A stretch of 64,000 nt of DNA from Heliocidaris tuberculata (lineage: Eukaryota > Echinodermata > Echinoidea > Camarodonta > Echinometridae), in contig CM046850.1 of the NCBI GenBank assembly GCA_025618425.1, positions 9,846,749-9,910,748 on the forward strand, in the 5' to 3' direction. The notes beneath the pieces were generated by a model. The model searched no databases and had not been told where the DNA came from. It saw only the letters and a program-made list of their open reading frames with translations. Made by a program: the position numbers and the translations under genes. This document shows, in pieces, positions 21,435-51,800 of the stretch (positions are counted from its first letter, which is position 1; each line of letters begins with the position of its first letter).

Positions 21435-22293
21435 GCTTTATTTCACATTCACATTTCACATTTCAGTGTTAATACATTATTGTCGGTTGTAGGTTTCTTA
21501 ACAAGAATTAATAACGATGAAAAATAATACAGTGTTTATGTAATAAACATGAGTACATGAGTATCAGTTTCGGTTACTTGTCGCAATTTAAAAGAATGAC
21601 TAACAAAATTGGAAATGAGGATATGAAGGAGCGTAAAGTGAAAGCAGAGCACATATTTGGAATATAGTAGAATGACATGGAACCTTTAACATACAGAGTA
21701 AAATAATTTTTGGTGATTGTTACCCTTTAATACCCTTATCTTTATATTTTAGTTTGATCTATACAAAGTTATTACATTGTTTTAATATGTTTATCATTGA
21801 ATCAATATGTATCATGTACGATTATTTTGAAATGGAAAAATAAACAAAAAAATCAAATATATAGAAACAAAACAATGAAAAAATTAAGGTAAGAATAATG
21901 AAAGAAACTGGAGAGGTATCTTAATCTGAATGCATAGGTGTATAATGAGGGGGGCAATGGCCTGCAGCCCCCCCCCCCCCCCGAGGATTTTCAAAGTTTC
22001 GATTTCGGGCAACCACCATTTCACATTCGGGCAGCGAGGTGCCAGAATATCCACATATATTTGGGTAGCGAGGTTCCTATGGTTCCCGGATAATGGTATG
22101 TAACTTTTGTACATTTTCACTACGAAAAGTTGAACAAAATTAGAAATTTAAAGTTGATATTCCGGCAAAAGGCGTCAGCCCCCTTGCGAAAATGGGCCCG
22201 TATTACACCCCAAACATATGTCGGCAAATTGGGATGTTACAACCCCCCCCCCCCCCCCCCCCCCCCCGTTAAAAATGTTCTAGCGACGCCTCT

Positions 22294-22740
22294 GGCTGAT
22301 ACCCAACGCTAACAGTGTCGTTAATCTTGTGCAATGCAACCTGTGATACAATATTACCTCCCTTCGGTGTTTCACATGTTGCATTGCACCATGACAACTC
22401 ATTTGGATTTATGGAAATGGAAATTGCCCAAAGTTGCTATTTCGGCAACAAAGCTGAAATTATTCGGAGAGCACATTGGATAACAAATCACTAACAAATT
22501 TCAACTGAAAGAAGTTTTCTAGGTTCATAAAATGTCAAGTCAACTAGTAAATGTTCGATGTTGCTGGACAAGAGCGCGAGGGGGGGGGGGGGGGGTTCCG
22601 GCGGTAATTGTTTAATCCCTAGACTTTTATGACATAACTGCAAATTTTCAGACTGATCTTGATGTATATGAGTCCAATATTTTCCCCTTTTTGCGAAAAA
22701 CGCAAGCATTTTATTTTGATTACACAAACTGAATAAATGG
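22294..22740 (+). repeat. Right part of the interrupted dispersed repeat
   Basis: Matches 55388-55785 in order: CCAACGCTAACAGTGTC, CCTGTGATACAATAT, GGACAAGAGCGCGAG, a poly(G) run, TTCCGGCGGTAATT and CAGACTGATCTTGATGTATA. The poly(G) sits at the same point in both copies. Confidence 0.8.
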
Positions 22741-23237
22741 AGAGTGTCTTATTCATTTATCCGTTTCTTCGATAAGGTCATTTTCTCTATTTATCTTTCA
22801 ATGAGAAATAACTTTGCAAGTATTTTCTAATTTGTTGTGTCTGAAATTTGAAACAATAAACTTCTACTTAAAACCATCGTATCTCCTGTTCCAAGAAACT
22901 CAATTCACTCATCTTCTGTACATTTTCTTGTCTCTGATGTGCATGTCTCTAAAATGATGTTGTATGCATTCTTTCAATGGGTGTGTTCGAAATATGAAAC
23001 AATAACCCCCACTTCAAAAAGCGGAACTGAAACCACTAATAACAGTCCCATTACCTGAATGAATACAATAATGCGGAGAAAAACTGTTCTTCCCCATTGT
23101 TTCTCTTTGTCGTCGGGTGATGTCGTATAATAGGAACTGGGAAGTTTAGCAGAATAATACTGAATATGCTGAGAGAAAGCTGCTAACCTTCCTTCGCTGT
23201 AAATATACAGGCTCAAGGAAAAAAAGATACATTTGCT
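22741..23237. other. Upstream region of the Tie-like gene
   Basis: Presumed promoter and 5' UTR of the gene starting at 23238. No TATA box or initiator that I would defend. Confidence 0.4.
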
Positions 23238-40314
<17,077 letters not shown>

Positions 40315-40581
40315 TATTACGATACGCTTTACCTACTAAGATCTAAATACCTACAATCTTACGTAATAAGATCACATAATACCAACACCCCTGCTGCCTG
40401 GACTGTTTCCGTATCGCGCGATCGGATATTGAAAAGAAAAGTTGGCACATCCCAAATTCGCAACGTTCGTAAGCATTCGCCGCTCAGGGAGATACCCCCT
40501 TTAGATATTAAGGGCCCCTGCCATCAAAATGCAAGTGGATACCTCTTGGTGTGCAGTCCTACATACATCTCATATTTTGAT

Positions 40582-40587
40582 ATTAAA
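40582..40587 (+). terminator. Candidate poly(A) signal of the Tie-like gene
   Basis: ATTAAA variant about 270 bases after the stop. AATAAA also occurs at 41416-41421. Neither is followed by a decisive cleavage context. Confidence 0.3.
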
Positions 40588-40619
40588 CTTCTAAATATGT
40601 TTCATACATTTTAAAATAT

Positions 40620-42692
40620 TTTTTGAAATAATTTTCTACAACCTGCTAAGCCCCACCCACTTTAAAAAAAAATCCTCCAGACCATTTGCCCCCTGTGACA
40701 TCATCTGTCAATCATCAGTGAGCTAATAGCGATTTTGCAAGTGAAATTGGTATTTAACTTTGTTAAAGCTGACACCTGTCACAATACAACGTACAATAAC
40801 AACATAGGAGTTGCTATGTCAGACATGCTGTAGCATCGGCAGGAAAACAAAGACAGTGAGGAGATATTGTATGAAAGCATGCAATTTTATTATGAGTGTG
40901 TGCTGAGCTGGGGGATCACTGTCTATTGTATTGTAGAATAGTGGAATGTAACTTCCGCCAGCTTTGCGGATTAGAAAAATATGTCATTCTCACTCTATTC
41001 CGCGGCATACATCTTTTTATTAACCAAGGATCAACGTCACACTATTAAAAATGTCATTATTTCTCTATTTGTCGGTATAACTAGATTGATAATGGTTGGC
41101 GCTTATATTACGCTGCATTTACTTCCTTTTATAAAAATCATATATTCATTCAAAATTGTACTTCGGACGAAACAATATTTGCAACACATGCAGAGGCGGA
41201 TCCAGTATGGTCATAAAGAGGGGCTGAAAGGAATGAAACCGCAAAATTCCACAATCCGTTAGAAGCGTATAGCGTACATACTTTTTCCACCATGGGCCAA
41301 GGAACCGGGGAGAGGGGGGGGGGGGACTTTTTTGAGTAGACATGTTTCATATTATATACTTTAAACAAAATCATCTAGTGTATTTTGAAGAAGAAAATAA
41401 TTACATTTTAAAGATAATAAAGAGTCATTTTTTGCTCGTAAAATTTAGAACAGGATGATTTTGGGCAATGAACAACCTCGTAATCCAGCAGCGAGGTGCA
41501 GGAATATCGTCATATTTGGGCAGTGACATCTCCAGCTATCCTTATCCTTGGGCAGGAAGGTGCCCCAAATATTATAATTATCATGAATGTCTGGTGCATT
41601 TTGATAACCGAAATCATATTTTACAATAAATTGTCTTTTGGGGCTCGCTCGCTCGCAAGAGTAAGAAACGGTAGAGTATCGGTCAGCGAACGCCCTCATT
41701 TGGAAAATGAGGTGCCCGAATATCTTAATATTCGGCAGCAAGGTTAACTAATATACAATTCATGTATCAATTTTGTTGCTGTTGACGAAATAATATTTCT
41801 ACCATAATAAAGTGTGTCCTTTTTGGCGAAATATAGAAACAAGATGGTTGATATTGGGGCAAGAGGCGTCAGTCGTCCCCCCCCCCCCACTTTCCAAATC
41901 GCCTATCTACATGCTCAGTGCATTGCTAATAGTGTTAAAACGTCACAATGTCATGTTCGTTGCTGATCAATGTAATATTTCGAAATAAACGTCTTTTCAC
42001 AATCATGCTAGTAGTAGTAGTATTTCTTTACAGACATGCAGTCCAGTATACACGTATGTGTTGGTGTATGTGATTTCTATCGGGTTTTGCGTGAGTTTGT
42101 TTACATAGGGCAGGTGCGAACGTTTCAAATGAAACAAATTCGGAATGATCTGTGACAGTTCCTCTTGAATTGCAACTCTGTTAATTGAACTCAAGATTAG
42201 GCACCTACGCGGTTTACGATATATACCCATTGAAGCACACATTTTACCGTTGGGCAAAAATGGATCAGAGACCATTTCGTCATGTAGCAAAAAGGTTCGT
42301 TTTTACTCAACAGCTAAATTTACATATTCCATTGCCCTGGGAATGTAAAACACACAGGCCGGAGTTTCATCATGCTTTCGGCTAATATATACCCACAAAG
42401 TTGGTCATAATCCGAAATATAAAGTTATGGCATCACTCACGGAGACATTCAATAAGCAGTGGTATCCCCCATAATACATAAGCACTGTCAAAACATTGTT
42501 TTTCAAATCTATACCAACTTTCAATTCAGTCAATCAGATTTTACATATACAGTTTGAGAACAAGTAGAACCCTGATAGTCGGTCATTTTGAGAGATCAGG
42601 AGATCCACCTTGCTGCTAAATGCGAACGTTATACCCCACTTTCTCCGACGGATAGTTTTCTGATTTCCTAAACATTCTATACTTCTGTTGAT
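40620..42692. other. Intergenic, repeat-rich (convergent 3' ends)
   Basis: Lies between the 3' ends of the plus Tie-like gene and the minus cold-shock/TPR gene. Holds a poly(G)-type element end at 41190-41345 (CAGAGGCGGATCCAG, then a G run and TTTTTTGAGTAGACATG), degenerate GGCAGCGAGGTGCCCGAATA units at 41455-41745 (also at 22020-22085), and a C run at 41878-41890. No gene. Confidence 0.5.
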
Positions 42693-43057
42693 TCACGTAT
42701 CAACTTCAGCTAGTAACAGATTAAGACATTTCGTAATCTCACCGGACATCACATACCATTTTACACCATGAGCATTCTTATCCACCTTATCTGGATGATA
42801 CTGGCTGATGGCACGGATCAGAAGCTTCCTCTTTGAACCACTCAATGACGAGGACGTTGATGATGATGCACATGTTGTCTTCGACCCATCAGCCCCTTTA
42901 GGAGGCCATTCTTTGTAGACCTGTTCGACAAACTGTCCAATTGGTAACTTTTTGAGATGCTCCAATTTCTTTAGGTCGCCGTTGGCTTTAAGTTGGTCCA
43001 TTGCCTTCTCTTTCTCCCGAGCTCCTTTTTTTTCTTGTGCCTGGCGCACCTGCTCAT
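42693..43057 (-). CDS. TPR/HPDK gene, exon 7 (J-like C-terminus)
   Basis: 365 bp; acceptor CCATTATTCTCAG|ATGAG, TGA or equivalent stop at 42693. A lysine/glutamate-rich helix, the segment P-I-G-Q-F-V-E-Q-V-Y-K-E-W, a serine run, then A-I-S-Q-Y-H-P-D-K and K-W-Y-V-M-S-G-E-I-T-K-C-L-N. The HPD is followed by a helix, as in J domains; the preceding helix is K-R-K-L-L-I-R-A-I. Confidence 0.82.
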
Positions 43058-44170
43058 CTGAGAATAATGGGGGAAAAAGTTTAAAATTGTGTTCCATGAA
43101 GTATACTGTGGAATATATCCCAGAGTGGATTGTAAACATACCCCCCCCCCAAAAAAAAAAAAAAAAAAAAAAAAATTAAAAAAAAATTAAGATACGAAAG
43201 GTAGATGTATATTCTATGCAGGATCTGCTTTGAATTAATGTTTTTAACCTATTTTATGTAAACATTGTCAGACATATATAACTCCAGTGCAGTGGAGTAT
43301 GGTGGTTGATCCAGTGTCCGAACACTTTTCAGAAAATCAACGATAGCAAATAAAATATCAAACGAATATCTGTCAAACTTACATAATGAATGCTCAAAGT
43401 CCTACAGAAAAAGAAGTTGATGGAATTTTAAAAAGACAACGTAGATTTAATACGATATTCCCTTCCGAGTGAACCCCTTCCCAACGACGCGGCGCTTTGG
43501 TACCTTGAAAAAGGTACTGTATTTCCGAACGTGTGAAACCTATGGGAAAAAGACACAACCTTTGTTTCAATAGTGTGGTTTCATACGCGTAATCCCACGC
43601 GTATGAAAACCCATTTTAGGCGCTTAACTGTACACGTTCGGTAATACAGTCTGTTTGGAATTACAATCCTTGACTATAACTAGGTATTCTGGCGCCCGGG
43701 GCAAACTATCAAATCTGCCCCCCCCCCCCATGCCAAAACTCAGATTAATGAGCGTTGCGTTTTAATTAAGAAATGATGGCACAACGTGAAAATGAGTTTT
43801 GATGCACATAACCCGGGGTTGTTAGCCCAAATTTGATGAATTATTGTATAAACAAGGGAACAACCACGCGACAGAGCCGCAGATTTTTTCGTCCTTTTCA
43901 CCCCTCAAATTGAAGTTTTTGATGTTTTTTACCCTTAGAAAAAAAAATTCAAGGGAAAAAAGCTACCTAGCAATAGATTTTTTTAAAAACATTCTATTTT
44001 TGGGGCGCAAAATGAAATAAAACCCTGAAAAAGTATATTAAAGGAATTTATCAATGCAATTGCAAGGCAAATTTATGATTTTCTTCGAATGTTCTATACT
44101 TTGAAAGTGCTTTTTATGCACCTATAGCCCACCCCGGGGGCGCAAACTTTAACAAGCTCCTGCCTTATGA

Positions 44171-44203
<33 letters not shown>

Positions 44204-45467
44204 AGGAGGGAGCAAAACAACTAGAGTCTATTAATGGTTAACACTTTAAAAACGCCGATAGGGGCTCGAAATAGCTAGATCCTGAACATAATTATGCGGT
44301 GGAGCAAGGCGACGGAGCTTTAGAAAATTTTCACATTTCAAACCCTATAAAACACCATTTCTTACGCATTTTGTCCTTGACTTGGGCGCAAATAACTCTC
44401 AAAGACCATAAATTTTCTTGTATTTCTCCCCTTTTTCTTTCTCTCTATTGCGTTTTTGCGCCCCCTTCAAGTGCCACCCGGGGCACGTGCCTCCTCTGCC
44501 CCCCCCCCCTTCGTAGATACGACACTGCTCCAGTGATATATTTTTAAGACCCCCAAAACAACAACGACAACAACAACAACACACACACACACACGCACAC
44601 ACGCACACACACAAATTACACCTTATAGTGTATTTCCCCTGGGTCGTTTAGCTTAGCAGCTAGTGAAATGTAGCTCATAACACTGATATTCAAAACAATA
44701 CGGACAATATACCAACCCTCTAAAAATTGCCAAGTGTTCGGAATTTTCTCCCTTTTATACTGGGGGGGGGGGGGGGGGGAGGGGTGGATATCATTACATG
44801 GTTCCTCTTCACAGGTATAAGGAACTATAACAAAATTATAAGACCCCTTTTTGCCTTCCCTTATAGCTTCTTTATGTGCGTAGCGGGGGAAAAGTCACAT
44901 TAGGGGTACCGGCATTATAGGGGGCACAGGTCTTTAGGTGAATGAAATACGAATTAATAAGGCCAGCGATAAAAAAGGGGTCCCATATCTTCCTTTTATT
45001 CCCATTTCCCCCCTCTCCCTTTCTTTTTTCTCTTCCCCTTTTTTTCCCTTTCGAGGAGGGGGGGGGGGGAACAAGCCCCTTCGTGTCCGACCATGTAGCC
45101 ACTGGTTTCCTCCTTTTTATCATTGCATGATAATATCCCAACTGCCATATGAAGGAGCTAAAAATACCTTTGGCTTTTGATAAACATTTCTGTACGACAT
45201 CTTTTTGGTACTGGACGTCTTTCTCCAAGTCGGTGATGTTTACCCTGAAACTTTGATCCATATCGGTACATCTCTTCTTTGCTTCATTCAGAGTACTACT
45301 GCATTCGTCCATGTACCTAGGTAAATATGATACCACAAAATGTAGGCCTATATGATACTATTACTCCTATTACTCCTCCTCCTCCTCCTCCTCCTCCTCC
45401 TACTACTACTACTACCCTTACTACTACTACTCTTACTATTACTACTCTTACAACAACAACAACAACA

Positions 45468-45498
<31 letters not shown>

Positions 45499-45521
45499 AA
45501 CTTTCCACAGGTTTAACTTAA

Positions 45522-45574
<53 letters not shown>

Positions 45575-45726
45575 TATCATACTGGATGTTTATGTATACT
45601 TTCTATTTTATAACTTTAAACCATGTAAAATGTATTGTGTTATTGAGTATTGAATTGTGTATTTGATTTCTTGTTAAAATCACTGTTCTGTTGGAAATGA
45701 AAATAAATCTGAAACTGAAACTGAAA

Positions 45727-45781
<55 letters not shown>

Positions 45782-45789
45782 TTACTACT

Positions 45790-45821
<32 letters not shown>

Positions 45822-45826
45822 TACTT

Positions 45827-45877
<51 letters not shown>

Positions 45878-48800
45878 TTACTACTTCTACTTCTGCTGCT
45901 ACTACTACTACTACTACTACTACTCTTACCACCACCACTACTACTCTTACTTCTTTTACTACTACTGCTTCTACTACTGAGCAACTCTGCTGCTGCTGCT
46001 ACTACTAAAGAATATTGGATATATTTTACAACGCTCATACCGATCACGCAAAATGCTCAGTGTGCTATATGTTTAGTCCCATGTAGGATATAGTACCCAT
46101 AACTGTGTTCAGTACTCTTCATCTCTTTTGATTTTCAGCCAGATTTTGCCAGTTTCTTATATTTTTGATTATTATTAAATCTGGAATACACAATTTGTCC
46201 TTTCCTTCAACAGAATCGACAATTCAGAATAACTTTTAGACAGTTTTTTCCGTACTGCAATTAAATGACCTGTACTCAACACAATTTAAGGACAGAAGTG
46301 GCCATTCTTCAAGATCTTGCCTGACTCTATGGCTAAAATTCCTTGTCTGATAATTAAGGGAAGATAGTAGTTTGCGAAATGATGTGAACATATTTAACGA
46401 TACCCTTGGCATTTCTTGTATTCGTGGTGTTTCAGGGCATCTTTTCCTTTCCTGAAGTAGATAGTTGCGATGTGAAGAAAGCAGCTGACTTTGGCAGCAC
46501 ATTCAGGCAGGTAGCCTTCATACTCCTTTAGGACAACGATCCGATCTGGAATATGCAAAAGAAAACGAATAGCACAAGAATTGTGCGTAGTACCTTTAAT
46601 CAAAAGTATAACTATATAGGGCATTTCCCCCATTTTTGTTTAGTTTTGTTTGTTGACTTGTTTGTTTGTTTGTTTTGGGGGAGGGGGATCAGGACTGTGA
46701 CTTAAAAGCACTTCCCTCTTCTTGTTTCTGCATAGGATTATATCTTAGTAAGATATAGTCCTATACTTAATAACTAAATATCTGTAATTTCGGCGTCAAC
46801 TGCTTATTTACAACATTATTTAGCTTGATTTTTACACTGCAGTGTAGGAAGATGTCTATTTTAACACCCATGATTTTAAAGATCCTTAACATGGGATGGA
46901 TACCAGCCCTCCTCCCACACCCTCCCTCACCCGGTCGCTAACATTCCCTCGTAATGTGTCCCCTACCCATTTTTTAGCACCTTTTAAGAACCTTTTGAGA
47001 ATCTTACCAGTTACTGCTATCGATTAGGTGTGAACTATAGGCGTATGACAGGGTCAATGCCTTAGAGATTGAAGTACCAAAAGTCCATCTTTTCTGGAAA
47101 GGCAATTTTAAGGGCTGGTCACATTTGACCAATAATGATAACGAACGAGATTTTCAAATTAAAGGTACACCCTACTATATATGGCGTGTACGTGTGAGTA
47201 TGCTCGTGTCTGTTAATAGTAGGGCAGCTCTAGGGTGTACCTTTAAATCGCGTTATCGTTATCGTTATCGGACAAATGTGACCCGCCCTTTAATCATTTA
47301 GAGATCGAGAATCAGCCACAGGTCGGTGAAACCAAAACCAAAATCTTTACATGTATAAAAGTTTTTAAGGACCAAAAGTGATTTACTAAAAAATCTTTGA
47401 TAAAAGTTTGGGTTTCTGTGTTCCAACAAGGGGTGGCTGATTCTCGCTCTCTGATCAATAGATCAGTTTTTAAAATAATGATCAAAAAGATCAATCCTTT
47501 AGGAGTTCGATCTCTATGGCATTGAGTGCTATCAATACAGGCATTTAAAGCGAATCGGTCATTACTGTCATCACTCTTTGGTGCGATCCAGATTCTGATG
47601 TCATCCAGACACTCCCTGATAGACTTCTCAAGATGTTCAGCCCATTCTTGCACCATGCAGCTCCTTCTTTTGTAAGCTGTGCCGAAGTGTTGCAGAACAT
47701 CTTTGAAGTATGCATGCATCACCTGCGTCATAAAATGGTGTAAAGAATATTGTCCAGGATATTATGTATTTTGCAAGCTACACGTGATTTCCCGAAGCTT
47801 TCTTTTGGGCAATGTTATGGCTCCTACGCTTCAAGACATGGAACTAAGCATATTGGTCAAATAATGACGTAATGACGTACTAGCATAAATATACCAGTCT
47901 TGGAGGTACATTAGGTAGAGCACGGAAACATTACGGTTAGTCATGTACTATAGGTGTAAAAAATACTTTTAACCCTTAATAACTCAAAAGTTATAACTCT
48001 TATCAGACTGAGGTTTTCAAATTGTAAAGTCGAAGGATGTCAGATTTATTTGGAGTAAGTTTTACATTTCTTTGAATTCTTTTCTTAAAACAATGCTCCA
48101 AATGGTTAACTAGATTTTCACTTTTTTGAAAAGCCAAGGCCACAAATTAGTGTGTGTGTGCGTGTGTGTCAACTATAAATGTAGAATACAACAATTGTCA
48201 CTGCATTTATGTGCATGCCGCATGGCACCTGAAATTCCAGAGCATCTCTTTTAACCCCCCCCCCCCCCACAGTCATGAATCTTGGATGAAAACGGATAAT
48301 AATAGGTTTGCAGGTGCAATGGACAATCTTATTGTTGTGTTCTGAATTAATTACTGATACACACAGATTTTGTGCTCTTGATTTATCAATAGTGAAAATC
48401 ACATTAAATATCCAAAGCATTGTTTTAAATAAAGTATTCAAAGAAGTGTCATAAAATTTACTCCAAATAAATTTGTCATCCTTCAACTGTGAAAACCTCA
48501 GTCTGATAGGAGTTATAATTTTTGAGTTATTTAACCATCAAAAGTGTCAAAAGTGTTTGTTTGTTGTTGTTTTTTTACACCTAGTAGTATCTAAAAGACT
48601 TTTAAAAAAACTTGCAAGAAAAAAGCTGCGAAAAATGACAACGCTTTCAATTATTGAGGCGTTACATTATATTTTCATGGTTTTGGTGAGTGATTATCTC
48701 TCCTTATTTATAACTGTATCAGGAATTTAAAGCGATTTTAAATACTGTATATACAAAATATGGACGTGCCGAATCAATCGAAACAAATTGCAGATGGGAC

Positions 48801-51800
48801 ATTTCTATACATACCTTTTGGTCATCCGATCCTGTATTCATCTTTAGTTTAGCTATCTTCCAAGATGCAGTTCCAATGTTCTTTGCCGCTGAAACCAAAT
48901 CATCATCCTTCTGAGAACTGGCGTAAGCTTTCTTGTAACAATCCAGAGCAAGCTGTAAAAATAATGCACAGTGAAAAAGAAAAGTTGGTGAAGAATTTTG
49001 TACTGAGTTTTAGATGTGGAATAATTGTTTGCCTGTACTGAGTTTTATATGTGGAATAATTGTTTGCATATCACCCTACAACTACCCAATAATGGAAATT
49101 ATTGTATTCATTCACCGGCGTGTCTATCATAGACCAGTTAGACCAACAGAGAAAAGCACTCAGAATATCATAATATTTTGGATAGCCTTTGAAATGCTTG
49201 TACCTTTCAGTATAAAACAATTTGAAATATTATATATATATATTATATTATATATATTATATATTGTACTGTTTGTGAATATTTGAAATTCGAGAAAATT
49301 TGAAATTGTCTTGGCAAGAGCATTGGCCTACACACTATTATGTAATTTTGGTGAGTAATATAGCAGGGACGTGGAAGAGAGACCTCCCTGGTAATAGTAT
49401 CTGACGCTCAGACACCATCACTTTTACCTGTTAATAAAGTGCTGTTGTTTTCTCGTTTTTACCACTGGTTGAAAATTTGGTTGAAAAAAAGAGGATAAAG
49501 TATAGGATGGCAGAGAAGCACTTACACACGTTAAAATGTTGAATACGTATAAAATGCGATATATTCAATAAAGAAACCTGTCAGACATTCAGTTCAAATG
49601 ATAATATTCATTAAGAATGTAAGTATATAAAGTGGATGATGCTGCAAGTGAACGTAGTTATATTAGTACACTAACCTTGAAATCGTTTAATTTGGCCACA
49701 CCACATGCCTGATCACATGCTTTCTTGAAGAACATGTTTCCCTTTTCTCTTGACATACTGGAGGTGTCATTACTAGTCGTCCTACCGTCACCTAGACATA
49801 CAAATAATAAATGTTGTAAAAAACTGCTCCTCACATATTCAATATGCTAAGGATCCAACTTGTTCTCGTCACTTTAAGCCTTTAGCAACGGGGTTCCTAA
49901 GTTTCCGAAAGTTTCCGAAACTGAATCATTTCGAAACGCAATTTCCCATTCCAGACGGTTCATAACCCGGAAGTTAAATAGGGTTCATGATTCCACACAA
50001 TTTGTTGATTACTCCAAGGGTTCGTTATTCCGAAAATTCCGAAAATGAAATAGAACTTTATCTTGTTTTCGGAATTACAAACCTTCGGAATAACGTATAC
50101 CTTTCGGATTTATGAATCTTTGGGGGAAAAGGGTAACCTTATTAAAGGAGAATGAAACCCTGGAAATGGAGAGAGAAAATGTTTATAAAATAAAGGATGA
50201 GGAAAATATGAAAATAACCTTCGGCAAAGAAAATTGGTCCTATTTTCACTATTGATAAGTTGATCAGTAGGCCTATACTTTCCCCTCCCATTTAACTTTG
50301 GAATTAACATGTTATGATGAACAGCCGCTCTAATAAAAATCGTAAATTTTGTGCAATATACGCGTAAGGCAGTCCGTAATGTTTCTTTAAAACTCGTTTG
50401 GTTAGCTCTAATTGCCTTTGCGTGTCTTCACGCAAAATATCAGTGCAACAGAAATAGCTGGCAATACCCTTCAAAGTTCATTTGATTACTTGCTTCCTAG
50501 AAAATGTTTCCTCAGGAAGGATGTTCAATGTTCAGTGTTCGCTTCCAAATCCAGCCCATTAGCGTATTTTAAGGGGCGGAGGGGGGGGGGGGGTGAAATG
50601 TGACGTGACCATTTTCTCAAAAAAATAATAACTCGGGAAATGATTGCAATTAAGGCAGATAATCATTACAGTCCTTTTGAAATTTGATAAATTATGATTA
50701 GTTACTCATAAATTGTCTACTCGGTCAAGGCCATTTTTTAAAAGAAACAGAAACACATTTTACATTTTCAAAATAAAATTAATCACGGACCTGTCTTTAA
50801 GTGTAGCAGCCCTGTGATTTTTTTTCAGGGATGTACTGAATTCGATGTTAATAGCACATATCCCATTCAAAATAATTTAAACAGGATATTGTAAATACAT
50901 CATAAACAGTTTATTGACCCCATACCCCTTATCAATCAACAGCTCAACCCACAATCAATCAATGTCATGGTTTAAGAGTTACATCTTACTCTCCGAACAC
51001 TAGGCCAATTTGCCAATTTGGAATACATCATTTCTGAGATCTTGAATATAGATTTTGTTCCCACCCTCCACATCCCCCTTCGGTAATAAAAAGAAACAGT
51101 TTCCGGGGGATGCAGTTTAATATTTTTATTCGGAGATCAACGGAAGTTTTAGCAAAGTTGATTAAATATGTTAAATAATCAGAACATCTGTGATAAATTT
51201 AGTGAAACGGCCATTTCTGAAGGTTTAAAAGGGATAAATCTCGAGAGCTTAGGGGGTTCCGCCCCTAAACCCCCGACAGGGGCTCTTTCCCTGCATCCCG
51301 CCAAGGAGCCGTAAGATGGGCCCCTGGACCCCTGGACCCCTGGACCCCACCCAAATGGGGACTTCGCCCTTACGCGCACAGATATATTACTCTGGGTAAA
51401 ATAAAATATTGCCCCGATCTCTAGAGCTTGCGGGGGCTCCGCGCCCTGAACCCCACCCAAATGAGGGCTCCGCTCTTACGCGCACACATAATTATATCAC
51501 TTGGATTAAATTAATATCCCTCCCTCCGAAAAATCCTCCTGTAAATGGTCAATTGTCAATGGTATTGAGCACAATTCTTCAAAAATTGAAGAGAATGTTG
51601 AAAAGTAGACACATATCTCGTGATAAATAAATCCCAAGCAGAACAAAAGTGAACGCCGTCCTTGCATTAGGAAATGAAATTGAATCTGAAATATTCTTTT
51701 TTAGGGGACATTTTCTACCTTATCCTTGCACAATGACACAAAAAGAACGAGAAAGCTCACAAATTATTTTTCTCGTTTCCCAGTCTGAGATCTCAATCTT

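Larger units (their letters stand above)
20464..22293. mobile_element. 1.83 kb DNA element with 10-bp target duplication
   Basis: GGCTGATACC is present on both sides (20454-20463 and 22294-22303) and only once in the intact homologue at 55386-55397. Ends AGCGGCGTTGCTGG and CTAGCGACGCCTCT are imperfect inverted repeats (11 of 14), each next to a long G or C run. A 9-10 bp duplication would fit Mutator-like or similar superfamilies. No transposase is visible; the interior is purine-rich repeats, a (TTCAAG)n tract and AT-rich sequence. Confidence 0.7.

Noticed and set aside
40315..42692. Missing Tie kinase exons downstream of exon 12
   Set aside because: Searched the plus-strand translations for H-R-D-L, D-F-G and A-P-E motifs; none seen. 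Exon 12 also ends with a stop.
45640..46047. Thr- or Ser-rich frames over 100 codons
   Set aside because: Products of the (ACT)n array.
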